A stretch of 64,000 bases of DNA from Syntrophobacter fumaroxidans MPOB (GTDB taxonomy: Bacteria > Desulfobacterota > Syntrophobacteria > Syntrophobacterales > Syntrophobacteraceae): positions 2,592,001 through 2,656,000 of the forward strand of contig NC_008554.1 in the NCBI RefSeq assembly GCF_000014965.1. The letters run 5' to 3'. The stretch's first letter is position 1. Each line of letters opens with the position of its first letter. Below are positions 37,306-44,524 of this stretch, in pieces. Under the pieces are notes generated by a model, which saw nothing but the letters and a program-made list of their open reading frames with translations, was not told the origin of the DNA and ran no database searches. Position numbers and translations under genes: made by a program.

Positions 37306-38748
37306 CTACCGGCTCAGATATTCGTGCATTGCGGTGGCCGCGCGCCGGCCTTCGCCCATTGCGCTGATGACCGTGGCCCCTCCGGAAACGATGTCGCCTC
37401 CCGCCCATACGAGCGCCTTGGAGGTTTTTCCTTTGTCGTCGATCGTCACCGTTCCCCGCCTGGTCGTTTCCAGGTCCGGAGTGGTGGAGGCGATAAGAGG
37501 ATTGGGAGACGTCCCGAGGGAGACCACCACCGTGTCGATGTCCATGGCGTACTCGCTGCCCGGGATGGGAACGGGCCGCCTGCGACCGCCGGCATCGGGC
37601 TCACCCAGTTTCATGCGCAGAAGCTCCATTGCGGCCACGTTGTTCCGGCCGTCACTGATGAAGGCGGTGGGAGTGCACAGGAAGTGAAAATGGATACCCT
37701 CCTCCTCGGCGTTCTCCACCTCCTCGAGGCGTGCGGGCATCTCCCGCCGGGTGCGACGATAAATTACGTAGACTTCGCGCGCGCCCAGGCGGACCGCGCA
37801 CCGCGCCGAATCCATGGCCACGTTGCCGCCGCCGATCACGGCCACCCGCTTGCCCATTTTCACCGGCGTGGCATACTCCGGATGGAGGTACGCCTTCATG
37901 AGATTCGTTCGAGTCAGGAATTCATTGGCCGAGTAAACCATGTTGAGGTTTTCCCCCGGAACCCCGAGAAACTGCGGGAGCCCCGCTCCCGTCGCCAGGT
38001 AGACGGCGTGATAGTCGGCATTGAGCAGCTCATCGAGGCTGTAGTTGATGCCGATGACGGTATCGAGGCGTATGTCCACGCCGAGCGAGGCGACATACCG
38101 AACCTCGCGCTGCACGATGTCCTTGGGCAGCCTGAATTCCGGAATACCGTACATCAAGACTCCCCCGGCAACGTGGAGTGCCTCGAACATGGTCACGGCG
38201 TGGCCCCGGATGGCGAGATCCGAGGCCACCGTGAGCCCCGAAGGCCCCGATCCGACCACGGCGACGCGTTTCCCGGTGGAAGGCGCGATCTCGGGGGTCG
38301 TTACGGTCCCCTCGGTGCGTTCCCAGTCCGCGATGAATCGCTCCAGGCGTCCGATGGCGATGGGGGCGCCTTTCTTGTTGAGGGTGCAGGCATGCTCGCA
38401 CTGGCTTTCCTGCGGGCAGACACGGCCGCAGATCCCCGGGAGCGAAGTCTTGGCCTTCAGTACCCGCGAGGCCCCCTCGACATTCCCCTGCTGCAGCAAC
38501 CGTATGAAGTCCGGAATATCGACGTTGACCGGACATCCCTCCCGGCAGTTGCGCTTCTTGCACTGGATACACCTTGAAGCCTCTTCCATGGCCATCTCAT
38601 ACGTGTAGCCCGTGGCAACCTCACTGAAGTTGCGTCTGCGCTCCCCGGGCGACTGCTTGGGCATCTCCAGCCGGTTCAAATTCAACCTGGGCTTCCCGCC
38701 GCCGGTTTCCCCCCGCCGCGCCGTGTGTTCCCCGGCTTCACTCATCAT
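37306..38748 (-). CDS. nfnB: NfnB/GltD-like FAD oxidoreductase (NADPH-dependent glutamate synthase small-chain type)
   Basis: The 480-residue protein has the GltD-type N-terminal Fe-S region (CIQCKKRNCREGCPVNVDIP, then CGRVCPQESQCEHAC). Two dinucleotide loops follow, AVVGSGPSGLTVASDLA for FAD and AVIGGGNVAMDSARCA for NAD(P). Next to a PyrK-like partner this is the NfnB (large) subunit pattern of NADH-dependent ferredoxin:NADP+ oxidoreductase, or the SudA sulfide dehydrogenase/GltD family. The start follows GGAG. It sits 15 bp after nfnA and 15 bp before hdrA, so it may dock on HdrA rather than act alone. Confidence 0.87.
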   Translation of the reverse strand: MMSEAGEHTARRGETGGGKPRLNLNRLEMPKQSPGERRRNFSEVATGYTYEMAMEEASRCIQCKKRNCREGCPVNVDIPDFIRLLQQGNVEGASRVLKAKTSLPGICGRVCPQESQCEHACTLNKKGAPIAIGRLERFIADWERTEGTVTTPEIAPSTGKRVAVVGSGPSGLTVASDLAIRGHAVTMFEALHVAGGVLMYGIPEFRLPKDIVQREVRYVASLGVDIRLDTVIGINYSLDELLNADYHAVYLATGAGLPQFLGVPGENLNMVYSANEFLTRTNLMKAYLHPEYATPVKMGKRVAVIGGGNVAMDSARCAVRLGAREVYVIYRRTRREMPARLEEVENAEEEGIHFHFLCTPTAFISDGRNNVAAMELLRMKLGEPDAGGRRRPVPIPGSEYAMDIDTVVVSLGTSPNPLIASTTPDLETTRRGTVTIDDKGKTSKALVWAGGDIVSGGATVISAMGEGRRAATAMHEYLSR

Positions 38749-38763
38749 TCGGACTCCTTGAAC

Positions 38764-39609
38764 CTACCACTGCGAACAGCCGCGGCATTGGAAGCCCTGC
38801 CGCAGAACGCTTTCGTCGGAATACGTGCAGCGCCGCGCCATGAGCACATCCCAGCCGGTCACCTTGTGACCGTCGAATTCGGGTCCGTGAACGCATGCGA
38901 ACCGGTTGTTCCCGTCGACACTCAGACGGCAGGCCCCGCACATCCCTGTTCCGTCCACCATGAGCGGTGTGAGGTGCACCATGGTCCTGACGCCGTAAGG
39001 CCGGGTCATCTCGCTGATGATCCGCATCAGGCAGATCGATCCCATGACAATCACGCGATCGACGGGACTGCCCCGGTGATCGGCCAGGAGTCTTCTCAAC
39101 GGGAAGGTGGCGCTCGCGGTCATATCCGGCCCGTTCTCCCCGGCAGCCAGGATCAGCCGGTCACTCGACCGTTCGAGAGCCGATCTGCCGAAGATGCGCT
39201 CCACATCGGGGGCCTGAAGGATCGTGGTGACGCGGTTCCCCTTTGCCCGCAAGGCATCGAGCACCGGCACAATGGCCGCAATGCCGTACCCGCTCGCCAC
39301 GGCCACCACGTGACCGAAGCGATCGATTTCAGCGGCCCTGCCCAGAGGCCCCACCAGATGCGCCAGGTTGTCGCCGGGTTTGAGCCCTGCCAGTTGCCTG
39401 GTGCTTTTGCCGACCTCGACATAGACGAAGTCCACCGTTTTCGCGGCCGTGTCCCAGCCGCTGACGGTGAAAGGTATCCGCTCTCCCTTCTCATCGATGA
39501 TGACGATGACAAACTGGCCGGGCCCGCACTTGCGGGCGACTTCCGGGGCTTTCACACTCATCCGGTGAACCCCCGGAGACAGCTCTTCGTGAAGGACAAT
39601 GGGAAACAT
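38764..39609 (-). CDS. nfnA: NfnA/SudB-like flavoprotein (PyrK-type FAD and [2Fe-2S] subunit)
   Basis: The 281-residue protein has the ferredoxin-reductase-like fold of PyrK/NfnA. The FAD region is GERIPFTVSGWD, the NAD(P) region VVAVASGYGIAAIVPVLDAL, and the C-terminal [2Fe-2S] motif MCGACRLSV...FACVHGPEFDG. It ends with QGFQCRGCSQW, an unusual Cys-x2-Cys tail. Six bp separate it from the molybdopterin subunit gene and 15 bp from nfnB. This supports a bifurcating NAD(P)H-handling unit in the complex. Confidence 0.86.
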   Translation of the reverse strand: MFPIVLHEELSPGVHRMSVKAPEVARKCGPGQFVIVIIDEKGERIPFTVSGWDTAAKTVDFVYVEVGKSTRQLAGLKPGDNLAHLVGPLGRAAEIDRFGHVVAVASGYGIAAIVPVLDALRAKGNRVTTILQAPDVERIFGRSALERSSDRLILAAGENGPDMTASATFPLRRLLADHRGSPVDRVIVMGSICLMRIISEMTRPYGVRTMVHLTPLMVDGTGMCGACRLSVDGNNRFACVHGPEFDGHKVTGWDVLMARRCTYSDESVLRQGFQCRGCSQW

Positions 39610-39614
39610 GGAAA

Positions 39615-42266
39615 CTACCTCTTCACCACCCTGGCGGCGAATGCGCCGCCGGCGATATCCCGCAGGTCAACATGAAGCCGGACGATCGACCCGGAAACGG
39701 CCAGGGTTTTGACGGGGATCAGGTCATTGATCCGAATTCGGCCTTCCCACTCCCCGTGTCGAGTCACAACCCGCGCGGCATCCCCCGCGCTCATCCCCAT
39801 GCCGAAAACGTCGGCGGGATTCATCTCCAATTCCTCATCCGATCCGAAAAAGGCTGCGGACTCCCGGGCCAGCAGAGGTCCCAGGCAATAGGGACGAAGC
39901 GCTTCCTTGACGATGACGGCAAAGGGGTATTCTGCATCCCTCGGATCTTCCGGGGTACCGGGATCATCGGGTTTCCAGCCGATCCACCGCTGTGCGGGTT
40001 CTCCCCCGGGTTCGGCGGGGCAGAGGTCTGTGGGCCGCGGGCCGCCGCGGTCGCATCCTTGCGACTCTGCCGTGCAAGCGGGAACACAACTCTTGCTTTC
40101 ATCCGCCGAGACCGGAGAATCCATGGAATCGAAGCCCCGGGCGTGCATGCGCCTCGCGAGCTCCGTCACGACCCATACGACGGACCGGGCTTCCCCCGGC
40201 GGAGCAACAACCGGTTCGATTCGTCGCACCTTGCGTCCACCAGCCAGGTAACTTCCCCCCTTCTCGAGTGCCGCCGCCATCGGCAGATACACATCGCCCA
40301 CGCCCCCCTGCGCGCGCGATATTGCACGCGGAATCGCCACGTCGTGCACGACCACGAACTCCGCTTTGCCGAGCAAAGGTCCGATGGAATCCAGTGCATC
40401 GCCCTCCAGGCTTTCACAGGCCAGGTAAAGGGCCCTGATTTTTCCCGAGTCGATCGCGGCAAGAACGTCAAAGGGGCCGGAACGATATGCTCCGCCCTGC
40501 GCCGGCAACCCTGAAAGGTGGCCCGAGGCCATCCCCGCTTCCCAGGCGCCCAGCAGGTTCCCGTTTCCATAGAGCGGGGCGACGACGCAGCCGGGCTTGC
40601 CCAGATTGCCCTTTATCTGGAGCAGCGCGAGCATCGCCCGGACGGTTTCCGCGACTCGCGGAGACGCCGCCACCCCCAAGCCGTACAGCACGCTCAGCGT
40701 TTCCGAGCGGCCGATGAGGCAGGCGGCCTCGACCAGGTCTTCGGGAGACACTCCCGTGATTCTGGACACTTCCCCCGGATGAAAGCTTGAAAGATGTTCT
40801 CCGAGAGCCTTCAATTCCGTCTCCCACCGTCCGGCAATATCGGGATGCACCTCATTCCGATCCAGCAACAAGCGAATGAGTCCCGAAACCAGGATCGTCT
40901 CGGTTCCCGGGTAGTGTTGCAGGTGTACGTCCGCAAAACGCGCCGCCCCCACCTTGCAGGGATTGGCCGCCACCAGTTTTGTTCCGCCGAGAGCCGCTTC
41001 GCGCAGCCGGGTTCCGGCAATCGGCCAGCTGGCCGGCGGATTGAGCCCCAACAGGAGAATACAGTCCGACCGCTCCAGTTCCTGAAGACATCCCATGCCG
41101 CCCGGGGTCCCCGTGGTCTCTCGCAGTATCTCCGAAGCGGCTGCGTGCCCCGGAGGGCAGACACATCCGAACGCATCCGTGCGGAGCACCATCCGAGAAA
41201 ATTCCCGAAGACTGCGCAGCTCCTCGTTCGTGCAACGCCCATCGGTCAGAACCGCCGTTTCCTCCGGACGATAGCTGAGGAATCGATCGGCAATGAAGTC
41301 CAAAGCGGCATCCCATCCCGTTTCGCGAAAGGACCCGTTTTCTCTGATCATGGGCATCAAAAGACGATCGCTCCGCCCAAGGTATTCCTTCAGCAGGAAA
41401 CGACCTTGAACGCAGGCCTGGCCGCGGTTGGAAGCCTCCCCAACGCTCGGTCGCACCCGAATGATCCCGTCCCCCCCGGCCATCTCGAACTCCATGCTGC
41501 AGCCCGCCGAACACACCGGACAGACGGACGTCTTGACGCTCCGGGGCAATTCCTTCCTGTAGAGGGCCATGACGATACTCGACAGTTCGCCGCACCCTTG
41601 CGACATCTCCTGCAGGCCCCCGCTCCCGTCGGGAGGAAGCTTTTCCCGCAGCGCACCGACGGGACACACGTCCACGCAGGCTCCGCAAAACTGGCAACCG
41701 GTCTCTGCCAGGGGGCGGTCAAAAGGGGTGCCGACTTCCTGGCGTCCGTGTTTCTCCCTGAAAACAATGGCCTTCGCCCCTCGCACTTCATGGCAGACGC
41801 GCACGCATCGACCGCAACGCACGCAAAGGTCGTAATCCCGCTCGAAGTAGCGCCCCGCCTGTTCTGCGCGATGTCTGCCGAACTCCTCTGGCGAATAGGG
41901 AAAATCGATTCCCACCGTTTCAACCAGACGCTGCAGCTCGCAGGTTCCGTTGCGAGGGCACCCCAGGCACTCCCGGGGATGGTCCTGAAGGATCACGCGC
42001 AGCATTTCGCGCCGAAAATCCAGGACCCTGGCGGTGGCGGTCCTCACCCGCATCCCGGGTTCCACCGGTGTCGAACATGCCGCCGGGAGCCCCCGGAAAT
42101 CGTCGATTTCGACCGCGCACAACCTGCAGGAACCGCTCGGCCTCAATGCCGGGTGAAAGCACAGTCGCGGAATGACGACACCGAGTTCATCGGCCGCTTC
42201 CATGACCGTCAGACCTGATTTGGCCCTCACCTGCCGGCCGTCAATCCAAAATGTCACGAGACCCAT
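39615..42266 (-). CDS. Molybdopterin oxidoreductase, formate dehydrogenase alpha/NuoG-like
   Basis: The roughly 883-residue protein has a NuoG/FdhA-type Fe-S head: [2Fe-2S] cysteines 36, 47, 50, 64; a His96-Cys100-Cys103-Cys109 site; and two [4Fe-4S] motifs CVRCGRCVRVC (148-158) and CQFCGACVDVC (191-201). The molybdopterin domain follows, with its own cluster at 249, 252, 256, 285 (CPVCSAGC). Length and order match the NAD-type cytoplasmic formate dehydrogenase alpha subunit. At the expected Sec/Cys position there is Cys370-Pro371 (CVCPPGHAAAS) and no in-frame TGA, and the usual adjacent His is missing. Formate is therefore a likely but unproven substrate. A loop near 715-760 is Cys/Pro-rich and unusual. 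The start is probably the ATG at 42266 (GAGG five bases upstream); ATG and GTG codons lie just before. Confidence 0.8.
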   Translation of the reverse strand: MGLVTFWIDGRQVRAKSGLTVMEAADELGVVIPRLCFHPALRPSGSCRLCAVEIDDFRGLPAACSTPVEPGMRVRTATARVLDFRREMLRVILQDHPRECLGCPRNGTCELQRLVETVGIDFPYSPEEFGRHRAEQAGRYFERDYDLCVRCGRCVRVCHEVRGAKAIVFREKHGRQEVGTPFDRPLAETGCQFCGACVDVCPVGALREKLPPDGSGGLQEMSQGCGELSSIVMALYRKELPRSVKTSVCPVCSAGCSMEFEMAGGDGIIRVRPSVGEASNRGQACVQGRFLLKEYLGRSDRLLMPMIRENGSFRETGWDAALDFIADRFLSYRPEETAVLTDGRCTNEELRSLREFSRMVLRTDAFGCVCPPGHAAASEILRETTGTPGGMGCLQELERSDCILLLGLNPPASWPIAGTRLREAALGGTKLVAANPCKVGAARFADVHLQHYPGTETILVSGLIRLLLDRNEVHPDIAGRWETELKALGEHLSSFHPGEVSRITGVSPEDLVEAACLIGRSETLSVLYGLGVAASPRVAETVRAMLALLQIKGNLGKPGCVVAPLYGNGNLLGAWEAGMASGHLSGLPAQGGAYRSGPFDVLAAIDSGKIRALYLACESLEGDALDSIGPLLGKAEFVVVHDVAIPRAISRAQGGVGDVYLPMAAALEKGGSYLAGGRKVRRIEPVVAPPGEARSVVWVVTELARRMHARGFDSMDSPVSADESKSCVPACTAESQGCDRGGPRPTDLCPAEPGGEPAQRWIGWKPDDPGTPEDPRDAEYPFAVIVKEALRPYCLGPLLARESAAFFGSDEELEMNPADVFGMGMSAGDAARVVTRHGEWEGRIRINDLIPVKTLAVSGSIVRLHVDLRDIAGGAFAARVVKR

Positions 42267-42299
42267 CATCACCTCTGATCGACATCCGGCCGCCCATCG

Positions 42300-42860
42300 T
42301 CATTGCGTTGCGGGCGACTCTCTTTTCACCCTTTCCTTGAACAGCCTCAGCGCTTCGGGAATGAATTTCCTGACCAGAGCCGGCCGGTCCATGCCGCGCG
42401 ACTGCAGGTCTTCCTCATAGGCCGGATGCGCCGGCGTCGGTTCCGGGACTTCGAAGGCGGACGAGTATTCGTAGCTTCCCGCGTCCATGACGATTTCAAC
42501 GATCGACTGGTTCTCCCGAATGATTCGCTCCAACCACCCGAGCCTGCGCATGCATTCGAATCGCGCCTGATCGGAGATCAGAAAATAGGCGTTGAGCAGG
42601 CCCGTAAGCCGATCGAACGCCTGGGCCTCGAAGTCCCGGGCGCTCCCTCCGCAGTGGGCGCTCATCAGCAGGTCGTACAGGCTGTTCTTCCTTTCCGGGC
42701 TTTCTTCGCACAGGAACAGGATCACTTCGTCGGGAAGGTCGGCCCAACGGGTATTCTCATCGAAGTGGAACGCGGACCCGAAAATGCGCCGCCACTCCCT
42801 GAAGCCTCTTTGAGCGGTTTTTCTTTTGTTGTGCGATGCGAAGCAAAGGATTTCAGCCAT
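42300..42860 (-). CDS. Hypothetical protein inside the redox operon
   Basis: The 186-residue, mostly helical soluble protein starts AEILCFASHNKRKTAQRGF. I do not recognise it. It has a few scattered cysteines (LCFAS, LCEES, SAHCGG, ECMRR) without a cluster motif, no signal peptide and no membrane segment. The acidic middle (FEVPEPTPAHPAYEED) is probably a linker. It lies 28-34 bp before the molybdopterin subunit gene and after the first mvhD, so it is probably a maturation factor or accessory subunit. GGAGG lies five bases before the ATG at 42860. Confidence 0.65.
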   Translation of the reverse strand: MAEILCFASHNKRKTAQRGFREWRRIFGSAFHFDENTRWADLPDEVILFLCEESPERKNSLYDLLMSAHCGGSARDFEAQAFDRLTGLLNAYFLISDQARFECMRRLGWLERIIRENQSIVEIVMDAGSYEYSSAFEVPEPTPAHPAYEEDLQSRGMDRPALVRKFIPEALRLFKERVKRESPATQ

Positions 42861-42990
42861 CATGCCCTCCGAATCCGGATTGAAGCCGCCTTTTCCGCAG
42901 CCTTGCACATTCGTCACCGCTTGCCCTTTTCTCCTGCCACTCCCGGGGACATCCCCCGTGGACCGGCATCGCCTGCAAGGTTCCCAACCA

Positions 42991-43452
42991 TCAAGCCGAA
43001 GTCCCGGCCGGCACTCCCGGCGCTGAACGGATTTCGGGCTTTGCGGCTCTCAGGCACGGCCCCAGCTCTCGGATCCTTTCAGTGAAATCACGACAGCACT
43101 GCGCAAACTGGGGAGCCATGGCCGCCGAGTTGAAGTAAAGCTCCACTCGTTCCGGCTCGATCCCGATGCTCGCCAGCAATCCCTTCACATGCGCAACCCG
43201 CCTGATCACCCGGTTGTTTCCGGAAATGTAGTGGCAGTCGCCCGGAAGACAGCCGGAGACGAATACCCCGTCGGCACCGCGTTCCAGCGTGCGCAGCAGG
43301 TGAACGACGTCCACCCGCCCCGTGCAGGGCACTTTCACGATGCGCACGTTGGCCGGGTACTGGAGCCGCATGCTGCCCGCCAGGTCGGCGGCCGCATAGG
43401 AGCACCAGTGGCAGCAGAAACAAACGACAATGGGTTCGAATCCGTTCTGCAT
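42991..43452 (-). CDS. mvhD: MvhD/FlpD-family iron-sulfur electron transfer subunit (first copy)
   Basis: The 153-residue protein has the MvhD pattern VCFCCHWCSYAAADLAGSMR, VPCTGRVDVVHLLRTLERGA and GVFVSGCLPGDCHYISGN. The first loop has three cysteines (CFCCHWC) against one fewer in the second copy, so the cluster environment may differ. The ATG at 43452 follows GGAGG with nine-base spacing; the long open frame upstream is not protein-like. It is the first gene of the operon, about 130 bp before the unknown protein. It probably hands electrons between the molybdopterin subunit and HdrA. Confidence 0.9.
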   Translation of the reverse strand: MQNGFEPIVVCFCCHWCSYAAADLAGSMRLQYPANVRIVKVPCTGRVDVVHLLRTLERGADGVFVSGCLPGDCHYISGNNRVIRRVAHVKGLLASIGIEPERVELYFNSAAMAPQFAQCCRDFTERIRELGPCLRAAKPEIRSAPGVPAGTSA

Positions 43453-44176
43453 ATCGATATGACCTCCAGTGAAACGATGCTCCCGGCTCACGCCGCCGCT
43501 CGAAAGCGCGCGGCGGCAACGACCATTCCGCCGGGCAGCGAGCGCGGGATCGGCATCCCTCTCCCCGAAGACGGCTTCGGGAAACGACAGCCCCCTGATG
43601 CGCGGAGAGGAACGAGCCCGGGCTGAAACCGGCTTGCGTGAAAGACGGCAGCATCGGGCCGGGAGACCGAAAGCTTTCCCCCGCAATCGCGGGAGTCGGA
43701 GTCGAACGAGGGGCGGGGTCTCTCCGCCTCCGCCTTGCGTCCGCTGGTCCCTGTTCCGCGGTCTTCAACGCGAATCATTGTGAAACTTCCCGGACGCTCC
43801 CACAGAATCCGACCGGCATGGTTCGTCCCGGTGACCGGCATATTCTGCCTCGCGATTCACATCAAAAAAGCCTGGCAATGGAAATTGGAGAATGGAGGTG
43901 AACAGCTGAGGAAAACGTGGAAAAGCCGGCTTCGTCCCGCTTTGCACCTACCGAACACGGGCAGGAGCGAAGGTGCTGCGTCAGGTGAAGCCGAAAAGTG
44001 CATACATCGTTGCGTCCTTGGCAGGTTATTTGAATTCCGGGCTGTAAACTATCCCGTATTTGCCGATGGGTCAAATTGGAATTTCCAATACTTTAGAGTC
44101 TGTTCCAGGGAGATTTTCAATAATCGGAGAGGTGAACGAGGTAAGATACTCCGCTCATCCCGTCCCGAGAGGGATT
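43453..44176. other. Upstream region of the redox operon, no gene
   Basis: The half nearest the operon (43453-43880) is G+C-rich with only spurious frames. The other half (43880-44160) is more A/T-rich. On the - strand, TTGACC (44069-44074) and TAGTTT (44046-44051) are 17 bp apart and could be the operon promoter, about 600 bp upstream of the first gene. The match is moderate. No riboswitch or clear operator was recognised. Confidence 0.35.
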
Positions 44177-44463
44177 GGAAGGCTTGGGCATGCCGGTTTA
44201 TACCGAGGTGCGTTCAAGATGACACAACACCTGCCCGTCGGGAGGTGGACGCGGGCGGGGATAAATCCCGCCCCTACGAATCGATGTGCCCATCAGACGT
44301 AGCAAGGAGAGAACTTTATGCCATCCCGTCCAATGCACTCATCTTGAACGCAAAATTGTATTACACGATCGTGCGGGGAGAAGTGGTGGCGCGGTACGGG
44401 CAAATCCTGGCGCAACCGGGAGGCGGCGACCTCTTGCCGGGAAAGGCCGCTGCCGGAGCCTAA
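44177..44463 (+). pseudogene. Remnant of a second amidohydrolase gene, split by a MITE-like element
   Basis: GGCTTGGGCATGCCGGTTTA at 44181-44200 resembles the end region of the intact amidohydrolase (GTCACGGGCATGCCGGTTTA). After the 160-bp element the match resumes at TTACACGATCGTGCGGGGAG (44361) and continues through the stop codon (TIVRGEVVxRxGQILAQPG, then LPGKAAxGA) to GGAGCCTAACGCCGGC. By hand count there are about 16 mismatches in 110 bp, so this is an older paralogue and not a recent copy. The 5' nine-tenths of the gene is absent. Confidence 0.75.
44201..44360. mobile_element. MITE-like element, copy C (160 bp, apparent TTA target duplication)
   Basis: The left end is TACCGAGGTGCGTTCAAGATG. 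The right end, read on the other strand, is TACAATTTTGCGTTCAAGATG. The flanks carry the direct repeat TTA (44198-44200 and 44361-44363). Removing the element plus one TTA restores the amidohydrolase reading GGTTTACACGATC. The interior matches 7875-8036 in the opposite orientation, including GGCATAAAG and the GCGGGCGGGGATAAATCCCG stem region. It has no coding capacity. Confidence 0.78.
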
Positions 44464-44524
44464 CGCCGGCCGCCCCTCCCCCGGCGCGTTGTGAGGCAAA
44501 ACCGGCGAGATGAATCGCAAGCGT

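Noticed and set aside
39615-42266. Selenocysteine (TGA) in the formate-dehydrogenase-like gene
   Set aside because: The frame is uninterrupted, and Cys occupies the likely catalytic position.
31339-44470. Redox operon as a composite transposon or integron bounded by direct repeats
   Set aside because: The direct repeats are about 85% identical gene ends, not insertion sequences. No transposase or integrase gene is present, so only an old rearrangement is claimed.
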